A stretch of DNA of 14,555 nucleotides from Marinosulfonomonas sp. PRT-SC04 (GTDB lineage: Bacteria; Pseudomonadota; Alphaproteobacteria; Rhodobacterales; Rhodobacteraceae): NCBI GenBank assembly GCA_001321835.1, contig JPUR01000116.1:1-14555 (forward strand), given 5' to 3'. Position 1 is the stretch's first letter, and each line of letters opens with the position of its first letter. Shown here in pieces: positions 8,099 through 14,555 of this stretch. Under the pieces are notes generated by a model. That model searched no databases. It was given only the letters and a program-made list of their open reading frames with translations, and had not been told where the DNA came from. The translations under genes were made by a program, and so were the position numbers.

Positions 8099-8758
8099 TT
8101 ATCTATCGGCCTCAACCCGCCCATAAGCCGCCAACCCCAAAACGCCTTTTGGGGTCAACATATAAACCCCTGTGGCGATCCGCTCGAACCAGCCGTAATG
8201 ATCTGCCGCCATGATCCGCGTCGCGGTTGGAACGTCGGCGCCTTTGGCCACCACCGCGCCTTTGCTGGCACCTTCATCCTCAAGGAATGTCGCGCAGCGC
8301 AGCGCGTCTTGGCGATAGGAGGTCACAATCCCGACCCGCGTGGCCCCACCGGCATTCGGGTCGCCAACCCGACGCGAAAATTCGCGCAACAACCGCCCCT
8401 TGCGCTTGGTGGATTTGCGCGGCGTATAAGGCACAGGATCAACCAGAACCTCGACAAATCCGTCACGCGCCCGCACAGTCATCACCCCCAGCCCCAAGCG
8501 ACGACACAGGTTCAGGTTTTCCTTGCCCGCGATTTTCGGCACCGCCAAATAGACCGCATCACTAATGGATAGGCGATCAATACCCTGATGCACCAACGCC
8601 AGCGAAAACCCCAGTTTCAACTCCACCAAAACCGGGCCCTCATCGCCGCGCACCGCCACCACATCAACCGCGCCGATCTCGCCCTTCACCACGTAACCTT
8701 GGGCTTCAAGATAAGCTTTGACGGGGGCGTATAGATCGGTTTCGCGCGGCTTGCTCAT
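8099..8758 (-). CDS. DUF2161 family PD-(D/E)XK phosphodiesterase-like protein
   Basis: A 219-residue protein of the DUF2161 family, predicted to have a PD-(D/E)XK nuclease fold; its physiological substrate is unknown to me. The N-terminal half shows the core: ETDLYAPVKAYLEAQGY (with Glu6), GEIGAVDVVAVRGDEGPVLV and ELKLGF, i.e. Asp32 and Glu46-Leu-Lys48 at the right spacing for the metal site. The C-terminal part has KGRLLREFSRRVGDPNAGGA and then GWFERIATGVYMLTPKGVLG, which looks like a small winged-helix-like DNA-contact module (inference). ATG 8758 has AGGA seven bases upstream. It is divergent from the pyrophosphatase operon, with a 142-base shared upstream region. No partner methylase or toxin-antitoxin mate is adjacent, so a restriction role is not supported. 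Confidence 0.85.
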   Translation of the reverse strand: MSKPRETDLYAPVKAYLEAQGYVVKGEIGAVDVVAVRGDEGPVLVELKLGFSLALVHQGIDRLSISDAVYLAVPKIAGKENLNLCRRLGLGVMTVRARDGFVEVLVDPVPYTPRKSTKRKGRLLREFSRRVGDPNAGGATRVGIVTSYRQDALRCATFLEDEGASKGAVVAKGADVPTATRIMAADHYGWFERIATGVYMLTPKGVLGLAAYGRVEADR

Positions 8759-8833
8759 GGGGCTGTCCTAAAAGGTTTCGAAATAAGGGTACAGTGCGCG
8801 CGACAAGCCGACAAGCGACGCGGCAAACAGCAG

Positions 8834-8862
8834 GTGACACCTTCTGTGATCCCGCATATAAT
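8834..8862 (+). promoter_or_regulatory. Promoter of the pyrophosphatase-to-threonine-aldolase gene run
   Basis: GTGACA (8834-8839; five of six match to TTGACA) and a perfect TATAAT (8857-8862) are separated by 17 bases. Initiation would be near 8869, about 32 bases before the ATG at 8901. It is the only strong plus-strand promoter I see before the six closely spaced genes. Confidence 0.75.
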
Positions 8863-8900
8863 AGCGCAAAATCGACTCCTATAGGAACGGACACGCACCC

Positions 8901-9821
8901 ATGATCAAAATCTTTGGCCACACCGCCCCCGACACCGACGCCACTGGCTCTGCCCTGATCTGGGCTTGGTATCTGAATGAAATCGTCAAGAAACCAGCCA
9001 CCGCTTATGTGCTGGGCGCGCCAAACACCGAGGCCGATTTCGTGCTGAAACGCTGGGGGTTTGATTGCCCGGAAGTGCTGACCGATCTGGAAGATGGCGC
9101 CAAAGTCGTGATCGTTGACACCAACAATCCGGCCGAGTTGCCCGCCAACATCGGCAACGCCGACATCCGCCAAATCATCGACCACCACTTGCTGGTTGGC
9201 GGTCTGAGCACCAAAGCCCCGATCAACATCACCATGCGCCCCGTCGCTGCCACCGCGACTGTGATGTACAGCATCATGCGCGAACCAGCGCTCACAACCA
9301 TGCCCGATGCCATCAAAGGTCTGATCCTGTCCTGCATCCTGTCCGACACGCTGGAATTTCGCTCGCCAACCACCACACCGCGCGACACCGAAGTGGCGAA
9401 ACGCCTCGCCAAAGACCTGAACATTAACATCCCGGAATATGCCGCTGAAATGTTCGCTGCAAAATCCGACACCTCGCATTTCTCGGATGCTGAATTGCTG
9501 CGTCTGGACTCCAAAATCTTCGAAGTCGACGCCACCAAATTTCGCGTTTCCGTGCTGGAAACCACATCGCCCGCCACAGTTTTAGACCGTCAGGCCAGCA
9601 TCATGAACAGCATGACAGCGGTCGCATCCGAGGACGGCGTTGATCACGTGCTGCTGTTCGTGGTCGATATCCTGAACGAGCAGGCCACCCTGTTCATCCC
9701 CAATGATGCCATTAAATCAATCGCCGAAAAATCATTCGGCGTCAGCATCAGCGGCGACAGCGTGGTTTTACCCGGCGTCGTCAGCCGTAAGAAACAGATC
9801 ATCCCCAGCCTAAAGGTGTAA
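8901..9821 (+). CDS. ppaC: Manganese-dependent (family II) inorganic pyrophosphatase
   Basis: Hydrolyses pyrophosphate to two phosphates in the cytosol, pulling biosynthetic reactions forward. It has 306 residues with the DHH-family metal motifs in order: FGHTAPDTDA (about 5-14), VDTNNPAEL, the IDHHLLVGG block (DHH motif) and SDTLEFRSPTTT. The C-terminal DHHA2 part contains AAKSDTSHFSDAELLRLDSK and ends with LPGVVSRKKQIIPSLKV, whose SRKKQ is the conserved substrate-binding segment. The first motif is usually GHxxPDTDS; here the last residue is Ala, a mild variation. It is first in a tight gene run, with only five bases between its stop and the next start. Confidence 0.95.
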   Translation: MIKIFGHTAPDTDATGSALIWAWYLNEIVKKPATAYVLGAPNTEADFVLKRWGFDCPEVLTDLEDGAKVVIVDTNNPAELPANIGNADIRQIIDHHLLVGGLSTKAPINITMRPVAATATVMYSIMREPALTTMPDAIKGLILSCILSDTLEFRSPTTTPRDTEVAKRLAKDLNINIPEYAAEMFAAKSDTSHFSDAELLRLDSKIFEVDATKFRVSVLETTSPATVLDRQASIMNSMTAVASEDGVDHVLLFVVDILNEQATLFIPNDAIKSIAEKSFGVSISGDSVVLPGVVSRKKQIIPSLKV

Positions 9822-9826
9822 ACCAC

Positions 9827-10699
9827 ATGACACAGATCATCACAGCCCTTGCCGACATTTCTGGCGAGTATGACGCGCTTTACGTTGATCTGTGGGGCTG
9901 CGTGCATGACGGCGTTGCAGCCCTTCCAGATGCGGTGGCAGCACTGCAAACCTACCGTAAATCCGGCGGCAAAGTCGTGCTGCTGACCAACGCACCGCGT
10001 GACCGCGATTCTGTGCACAAACAGATCAAAAGCATGGGCGTGCCGGATGATTGCTGGGACAGTATCGCCAGTTCCGGCGATGCGGCGCGGGCCACCATGT
10101 TTCGCGGCGCAGTTGGTGAGAAAATCTGGTACATCGGCCCCGAAGATGACCTGACATTTTTCGACCCCCTCAGCCTGATCAAAGACCCTGTTAACATTCA
10201 GCGGGTGCCGCTGGATCAAGCCGAAGGCATCATCTGCATCGGCCCGTTTGACCCGCATGCTGATCCGGCGGTGATGCGCCCTGAATTTCTGCTCGCCAAA
10301 CAAAAGGGGCTGAAACTGCTCTGTGCCAACCCCGATATCGTGGTTGATCGTGGCAGCGTGCGCGAATGGTGCGCTGGCGCTTTGGCAGCACTTTATACCG
10401 AAATGGGCGGCGAGAGCCTCTATGTCGGCAAGCCCTACCCGGCAATCTATGATCTGGCCCGTCGACGGCTGGACGAAGTGGAAATTGGCATCCCCAACAA
10501 CCGCATCCTGTGCATCGGTGACGGCATCCATACCGACATCAAAGGCGCTATGGGCGAGGACCTCGACTCGCTGTTCATCTCGGGCGGATTGGCCGCTGCT
10601 GAAACAAAAACCACGGATCAACCAGACCCAACAGCCCTTGATGCTTACTTTGAAAAAGAAATGACAACGGCCCTCTTTACCATCGGCCAATTGCGCTAG
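9827..10699 (+). CDS. TIGR01459 family HAD-type hydrolase-like protein
   Basis: A 290-residue class IIA haloacid-dehalogenase-superfamily protein, the type named TIGR01459 in alphaproteobacteria; the substrate is unknown. Motif I is YVDLWGCVHDG with the nucleophile Asp21, motif II is VVLLTNAPR, motif III Lys is probably in VGKPYPAIYD, and motif IV is CIGDGIHTDIKGA. The residue two after the nucleophile, normally the acid/base Asp in HAD phosphatases, is Trp23. This DxWG form is, as far as I recall, typical for the family, so the reaction may differ from ordinary phosphatases. It lies between the pyrophosphatase and a MaoC hydratase in the same transcript; the Shine-Dalgarno lies within the end of ppaC. 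Confidence 0.88.
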   Translation: MTQIITALADISGEYDALYVDLWGCVHDGVAALPDAVAALQTYRKSGGKVVLLTNAPRDRDSVHKQIKSMGVPDDCWDSIASSGDAARATMFRGAVGEKIWYIGPEDDLTFFDPLSLIKDPVNIQRVPLDQAEGIICIGPFDPHADPAVMRPEFLLAKQKGLKLLCANPDIVVDRGSVREWCAGALAALYTEMGGESLYVGKPYPAIYDLARRRLDEVEIGIPNNRILCIGDGIHTDIKGAMGEDLDSLFISGGLAAAETKTTDQPDPTALDAYFEKEMTTALFTIGQLR

Positions 10700-10709
10700 G
10701 AAACCTCCC

Positions 10710-11150
10710 ATGAGCACTGATGAAATCGGCACCATCTATCTGGAAGACCTTGAAATCGGCATGAGCCGCTCGATCACCAAAGTGATTGACGAGCACACGA
10801 TCAACCTGTTTGCCGAGGTCAGCGAAGACCGCAATCCGATCCATTTGGATCAAGCGGCGGGTGAGGCCTCGATTTTCAAAACCCGCATTGCGCATGGCAT
10901 GTTGTCGGCTGGTCTGTTCTCGGCGCTGATTGGCGAACGTCTGCCCGGTCACGGCAGTATTTACATGTCGCAAAACCTGCGCTTTACCGCCCCGGTTCGG
11001 ATTGGCGAAACCGTCACCGCCACCATCACCGTCACCAACATCATCACTGAAAAACGCCGCGTCGCATTGGACTGTGTGGCGAAAGTTGGCGACACTGTGG
11101 TGATCACCGGAGACGCGCTGGTGCTTGCCCCCAGCCGCGCCAAAAAGTAG
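10710..11150 (+). CDS. MaoC-family (R)-specific enoyl-CoA hydratase
   Basis: A single hot-dog-fold hydratase of 146 residues, expected to add water to 2-enoyl-CoA giving (R)-3-hydroxyacyl-CoA, as PhaJ does. The catalytic pair is visible in VSEDRNPIHLD: Asp40 and His45, with the usual D-x4-H spacing. The MaoC segment RIAHGMLSAGLFSALIGERL and SQNLRFTAPVRIGETVTATI (substrate tunnel strand) follow. The start ATG is set by AGGA overlapping the upstream TAG, eight bases away. It lies in the ppaC-ltaE run, with no polyhydroxyalkanoate gene nearby, so a role in PHA synthesis is not shown; fatty-acid metabolism is equally likely. Confidence 0.9.
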   Translation: MSTDEIGTIYLEDLEIGMSRSITKVIDEHTINLFAEVSEDRNPIHLDQAAGEASIFKTRIAHGMLSAGLFSALIGERLPGHGSIYMSQNLRFTAPVRIGETVTATITVTNIITEKRRVALDCVAKVGDTVVITGDALVLAPSRAKK

Positions 11151-11158
11151 CCGCCATT

Positions 11159-12097
11159 ATGCAAATTATTCGCGATTACCAGTTTGCCGATCCGATTGAC
11201 CGTGGCGCCTCGGCCGCGATTGGCAATTTTGACGGCGTGCATCTGGGCCACCAAGCGGTGATCGACATTGCCCATGGCCACGCCGCCGATTTAAACTGCC
11301 CACTCGGGGTGATGACGTTCGAGCCGCATCCGCGCCAGTATTTCGCGCCCGCGGCGCCTGCGTTTCGTTTAATGAGCGCCGAGGCCCGCGCCAGCCGTCT
11401 GCAAAAAATCGGCGTTGAAAAACTCTATGAGTTGAACTTCAACAACATCCTGTCCAACCTGACGGCCGAAGAATTTGCCAGCAATGTGATCTGCGAGGGT
11501 CTGGGCCTGAAACATGTGGTGGTCGGGGCTGATTTCCAGTTCGGCAAAGACCGCAGCGGTGATGCCGCCGATCTGGTGCGCTTTGGCGCTGAAATGGGTT
11601 TTGGCGTCACGGTTGCCGAGCTGATCGAGGTTGGCAACGGGCAGGTCTCCTCCACCGCCATTCGCACCGCGTTAACCGATGGGCGCCCGGCTGATGCCGC
11701 CAGTATGCTGGGCCATTGGCACCGGATTGAGGGCGAAGTTATTCGCGGCGATCAACGTGGTCGCGAGCTGGGTTTTCCCACTGCCAACATGTCGATCACC
11801 GGTTTGCACCCGCCTAAATTTGGGGTTTATGCCGTGAAGATTGATGTTTTGGATGGGCCACACGCTGGCAGCTATGATGGCGCCGCCAGCATGGGCGTGC
11901 GGCCGATGTTTGGTGAAAACCGGCCCAATCTTGAAACCTTTATTCTGGATTTTCAGGGCGATATCTATGGCACGCATGTTTCGGTGGCTTTGGTTGAACA
12001 CCTGCGCCCCGAGTTGAAATTCGACAGCTTGGATGCGCTGATTGTGCAGATGAATGCCGATTGTGTTCAGGTGCGCGAAATCTTAGCCAATGTCTAA
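11159..12097 (+). CDS. ribF: Bifunctional riboflavin kinase / FAD synthetase RibF
   Basis: Makes FMN from riboflavin and ATP, and FAD from FMN and ATP. It has 312 residues. The N-terminal FAD-synthetase (nucleotidyltransferase) domain shows IGNFDGVHLGHQAVI (about 21-35), MTFEPHPRQYF, VVGADFQFGKDRSGD and the SSTAIRTAL motif. The C-terminal riboflavin-kinase domain, from about residue 180, shows GEVIRGDQRGRELGFPTANM (flavin and ATP loop, PTAN motif), FGVYAVKI, MGVRPMFGENRPNLETFI (catalytic Glu in NLET) and DIYG. All family motifs are present. Its stop overlaps the next ATG by eight bases, indicating translational coupling. Confidence 0.97.
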   Translation: MQIIRDYQFADPIDRGASAAIGNFDGVHLGHQAVIDIAHGHAADLNCPLGVMTFEPHPRQYFAPAAPAFRLMSAEARASRLQKIGVEKLYELNFNNILSNLTAEEFASNVICEGLGLKHVVVGADFQFGKDRSGDAADLVRFGAEMGFGVTVAELIEVGNGQVSSTAIRTALTDGRPADAASMLGHWHRIEGEVIRGDQRGRELGFPTANMSITGLHPPKFGVYAVKIDVLDGPHAGSYDGAASMGVRPMFGENRPNLETFILDFQGDIYGTHVSVALVEHLRPELKFDSLDALIVQMNADCVQVREILANV

Positions 12098-12593
12098 AGA
12101 TCCGCGCCACGATCCTGCCACCGATACCGACCCGATCAACCGCGCCGGATTGCGCCATAAATTCTGGGAAAAGGTTCCCATGAAGAACCTTGCCCCCAGA
12201 GAATGGGAAGCGCTGTGCGATGGCTGCGGCAAATGCTGTTTGAACAAGTTAGAAGACCCAGACACCAACGAAATCGCCTTCACCCGCGTTGCTTGTCGGC
12301 TGCTGGACGGTGAAACTTGTCGCTGTGGACAGTATGATATCCGGCTGCAATTTGTGCCGGAATGCGTGCAGTTGACCCCGCAGAACATCAGTAAAATCGC
12401 CTATTGGATGCCCGCCAGCTGTGCCTATCGGCTGATTTACGAGGGCAAGCCGCTGTATGACTGGCATCCGCTGATTTCAGGCACCTCTGAAACCGTGCAT
12501 GAGGCTGGCATTTCGGTGCGCGGCTGGACGGTGCCGGAATTTGAGGTCGCCGAAGAAGACTGGGAAGATCACATCATTGAGGAGCCAATCTAA
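12090..12593 (+). CDS. YcgN-like cysteine-cluster protein (UPF0260)
   Basis: A 167-residue protein of the YcgN/UPF0260 family, function unknown. The distinctive feature is the N-terminal cluster LCDGCGKCC (Cys43, 46, 49, 50), followed by further Cys in RVACRLLDGETCRCGQY, VPECVQLTP and PASCAYRL, arranged like a metal or Fe-S centre (inference). HPLISGTSETVHEAGISVRG is a typical family segment. The start at 12090 overlaps ribF by eight bases; a later ATG (12180, MKNLAPREW) would still keep the cluster but lose FWEKVP, which the family conserves. Its stop shares one base with the ltaE start (TAATG). Confidence 0.9.
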   Translation: MSKDPRHDPATDTDPINRAGLRHKFWEKVPMKNLAPREWEALCDGCGKCCLNKLEDPDTNEIAFTRVACRLLDGETCRCGQYDIRLQFVPECVQLTPQNISKIAYWMPASCAYRLIYEGKPLYDWHPLISGTSETVHEAGISVRGWTVPEFEVAEEDWEDHIIEEPI

Positions 12594-13642
12594 TGTTTTT
12601 CGCCTCTGACAACACAGGCCCCGTGCATCCACTCGTGATGCAGGGCTTGAGCGACGCCAACACCGGATACGCCATGCCCTATGGGGGTGATGCCCTGATG
12701 ACCAAGGTTCAGGGCCAAATCCGTGCGCTGTTTCAAGCACCCGAGGCAGTGGTCTATCTGGTCTCGACCGGCACGGCGGCCAACTCATTGATCCTCGCCA
12801 CTTTGGCGCAACCGTGGGACACGATATTCTGCTCGCCGGTTGCCCACATCCATGAGGATGAATGCAACGCGCCGGAGTTTTTCACCGGCGGCACCAAGCT
12901 GACATTGGTCGGCGCTCCGAATGCCAAGATTGATCCCGAGAAATTACGCCGCAAAATTGACGCTGAGGAAACCCGTGGCGTGCATGGCCCCCAGCGCGGG
13001 CCGCTGTCGATCACCCAAGTCACCGAGCGCGGCACGGTTTACACGGTTGCCGAGATCACAGCGCTGTGCGAGGTCGCAAAATCTTACGGTTTGGACACCC
13101 ATCTGGACGGCGCGCGCTTTGCCAATGCGATTGCCACGCTGGGCTGCACGCCTGCCGAAATGACTTGGAAAGCCGGCATTGATGCGGTCAGTTTTGGCGG
13201 CACCAAGAACGGTTGCATGGGGGTTGAAGCGGTGATCTTCTTTGACCCAAAACATGCTTGGGAATTTGAGCTGCGCCGCAAACGTGGTGCGCATTTGCCG
13301 TCAAAGAACCGCTTCCTTGCGGCCCAAATGTCAGCCTATCTGACCGATGATCTGTGGCTGGACTGCGCCGCCAAGGCCAATGCGGCCACGGCGCGGTTGA
13401 CCGCTGGCTTGAAGGCCACCCCGAACACCTCGTTTTTGCATGAACCAGAGGCCAATATTATCTTCGCAGGCTGGCCACGCGCCGCACATCAACGCCTGCA
13501 CGCGGCGGGTGCGCAATACTACGTGATCGAGGGCGAATTGGAGGGGGAAAACCCCGACGAAATCCTGACCGCACGCTTGGTTTGCGACTGGTCCGCCAGT
13601 GATGAAAATGTGGATGCGTTTTTGGCGCTGGTGCGCGGCTAA
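12593..13642 (+). CDS. ltaE: Low-specificity L-threonine aldolase
   Basis: PLP-dependent enzyme that splits L-threonine or allo-threonine to glycine and acetaldehyde. It has 349 residues: FASDNTGPVHPLVMQGL and YAMPYGGDALMTKVQ at the start, VSTGTAANSL, the histidine stacking segment HIHEDECNAPEFF, HLDGARFANAI with the PLP-contacting Asp, and SFGGTKNGCMGVEAVIFFDP with the Schiff-base Lys. The C-terminal domain is complete. The ATG shares its A with the ycgN stop, a coupled start. It is the last gene of the plus-strand run, followed after 27 bases by the end of a convergent hydrolase; no clear terminator is visible between them. Confidence 0.95.
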   Translation: MFFASDNTGPVHPLVMQGLSDANTGYAMPYGGDALMTKVQGQIRALFQAPEAVVYLVSTGTAANSLILATLAQPWDTIFCSPVAHIHEDECNAPEFFTGGTKLTLVGAPNAKIDPEKLRRKIDAEETRGVHGPQRGPLSITQVTERGTVYTVAEITALCEVAKSYGLDTHLDGARFANAIATLGCTPAEMTWKAGIDAVSFGGTKNGCMGVEAVIFFDPKHAWEFELRRKRGAHLPSKNRFLAAQMSAYLTDDLWLDCAAKANAATARLTAGLKATPNTSFLHEPEANIIFAGWPRAAHQRLHAAGAQYYVIEGELEGENPDEILTARLVCDWSASDENVDAFLALVRG

Positions 13643-13669
13643 ATCCACCGCACACCAAGCCACATAGCT

Positions 13670-14219
13670 TTACAGCCCTAAAAATCCGCGAATTTCGTCG
13701 GCCACCCGCTCTGCGTGGGTGATCGGCACCATATGTGAGGCCCCGTTGACCGTGACCCGTTTGGCGTCAGGTAGGCGCGCCTCTAGCGCCTGATTTATCG
13801 CCGCAACCACAGGCGGCGAATTGGCCCCGTCAATCAGCAAAACTGGACAGTTCAGCCCCTCAAGACGACCTGCCACAGCCATCAAAGCGCTGTCCTCATA
13901 TAGGGTTGCCCATGGTGGCTGGAACCATGCCAATACGCGCGGTCATATAGCTGCGCATTGCGGCGGGCAGCACCGACGCATGGGGCACCGGTGCCCCATG
14001 CGTCGGTGAACAATTTGGCGGCAAGTTCAGGCTCGCCATTTTCAATCGCCGCGCCAAATGGTTCGAATTCCTGCATGTGCTCGGCGTAGTGCTCATTGTC
14101 CTTGGCCACCGCGAAAAACACGGGCTCAATCAGCGTCAGGCTGCGGACAAATTCGGGGTGTTCCAGAGCCAAGCGCAACGCAACGGTGGCCCCAAATGAA
14201 TGGCCGATAAATGCGGTGG
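13670..14219 (-). pseudogene. Alpha/beta hydrolase, truncated by IS30 and twice frameshifted
   Basis: In the minus direction, the protein-like sequence starts at the IS30 junction with PTAFIGHSFGATVALRLALE (Ser nucleophile in GHSFG), then HPEFVRSLTLIEPVFFAVAK and ENGEPELAAKLFTDAWGTGA. It then leaves this frame at the palindrome 13971-14008. The next plausible segment, LPAAMRSYMTARIGMVPATM, is in a second frame. From about 13908 the third frame gives ATLYEDSALMAVAGRL, LNCPVLLIDGANSPPVVAAI and the catalytic-His segment GASHMVPITHAERVADEIRG. The N-terminal third is absent, presumably beyond the IS. The second shift can be explained by one extra G in GGG near 13910. No functional enzyme should be made. 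The substrate cannot be inferred. Confidence 0.83.
13971..14008. repeat. Perfect 38-bp palindrome inside the hydrolase pseudogene
   Basis: Left arm CACCGACGCATGGGGCACC (13971-13989) is followed immediately by its exact reverse complement (13990-14008), with no loop and no mismatch. One arm encodes the family-like FTDAWGT; the other lies where the hydrolase frame is lost. This suggests the second arm was copied from the first by template switching. Confidence 0.93.
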
Positions 14220-14221
14220 GC

Positions 14222-14555
14222 TCAACTGATCGATGCAACACACTGAGCAAACTTCTCTGCTGGCGTTTGGTATTGCAAGGTCTTTCGGGGGCGCTCGTTA
14301 AGCTGTCGTGCAATTGCACTGAGTTTGGCTTGAGAATGGACTGATAGGTCCGTTCCGCGCGGCAAATATTGTCTAAGCAACCTGTTGGTATTCTCGTTAG
14401 ATCCGCGCTGCCACGGCGATTGCGGATCACAGAAGTAGACCTCGACATCTGTGGCCATCGTCAGGCGCGCATGATCAGCCAGCTCTTTTCCACGGTCCCA
14501 AGTTAGAGATTTATAGAGTTCCCGAGGCAACCTTTGCGACGATTTAATCAATCAA
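14222..14555 (-). mobile_element. IS30-family element, 3' end of transposase (runs off the window)
   Basis: The frame from 14551 down to the TGA at 14222-14224 encodes the C-terminal part of an IS30-family DDE transposase: [20 protein letters not shown] (second catalytic Asp), [20 protein letters not shown] (catalytic Glu), [34 protein letters not shown] and the usual ending CVASIS. The stop lies at the element tip, so TCAACTGATCGATGCAACAC (14222-14241) is probably the terminal repeat region. It sits directly against the hydrolase remnant at about 14219. The frame is closed upstream by a TGA at 14552-14554, one codon before the window ends, so this copy may itself be damaged. Confidence 0.88.

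Noticed and set aside
8099..8758. DUF2161 nuclease-like protein as a restriction or defence gene
   Set aside because: There is no methyltransferase, helicase, toxin-antitoxin or mobile element next to it; it lies between core genes and is widespread in relatives, so a defence role is not supported.
8706..9479. 257-codon minus-strand frame opposite the pyrophosphatase
   Set aside because: It covers the ppaC promoter and the start of a well-supported gene; its Gly/His/Phe-rich composition is that of a shadow frame.
9644..10735. 363-codon minus-strand frame opposite the HAD gene
   Set aside because: It overlaps the ends of the pyrophosphatase and the whole HAD gene, both with clear motifs; its composition is typical of antisense reading and it has no recognisable domain.

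Overview
The window looks like a chromosomal segment of an alphaproteobacterium, most likely a marine Rhodobacterales (Roseobacter-group) species. This is inferred from recognisable family versions of the proteins: the hsp20-DUF1150 pair, the DUF2161 nuclease-like protein, the TIGR01459 HAD protein, the YcgN cysteine-cluster protein, and the family II (Mn) pyrophosphatase. It is bounded by two insertion-sequence fragments and carries several broken genes. IS-rich, pseudogene-rich Roseobacters such as polar Octadecabacter would fit, but that genus is only a guess.

Layout. 1-527: right part of an IS256-family element whose transposase has lost an internal segment including the catalytic Glu. 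528-887: an A/T-richer hypothetical ORF that seems to be the 3' remainder of a gene cut by that IS. 933-2113 (minus): a heat-shock/redox cluster hsp20 -> DUF1150 -> thioredoxin 2 (trxC-like), in which hsp20 and trxC each carry a frameshift near the N-terminus. 2257-4106 (plus): a DUF465/YdcH-type small coiled-coil protein, then purE and purK with overlapping ends (purine step AIR -> CAIR). 4110-4832 (minus): a secreted lipase-like alpha/beta hydrolase interrupted by an in-frame TGA. 4896-5753 (minus): an EamA/DMT transporter. 5812-8001 (minus): the complete groESL operon with promoter, CIRCE operator, terminator and two extra hairpins. 8099-8758 (minus): DUF2161 PD-(D/E)XK-like protein. 8834-13642 (plus): a tightly packed six-gene run of Mn pyrophosphatase, HAD-family protein, MaoC hydratase, ribF, ycgN-like and threonine aldolase. 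13670-14219 (minus): an alpha/beta hydrolase with two frameshifts, one on a perfect 38-bp palindrome, truncated by an IS30-family element that runs off the window (14222-14555).

The housekeeping genes (purEK, groESL, ppaC, ribF, ltaE) are intact. The lesions (trxC, hsp20, lipase, hydrolase) lie in less essential genes next to IS debris, which suggests real decay, though the homopolymer indels could also be sequencing errors. No tRNA, rRNA, CRISPR array, phage module or recognisable defence system was seen, and no gene-free stretch exceeds 300 bases. I see no convincing new multi-gene system. The most distinctive signal is the palindrome-associated frameshift.
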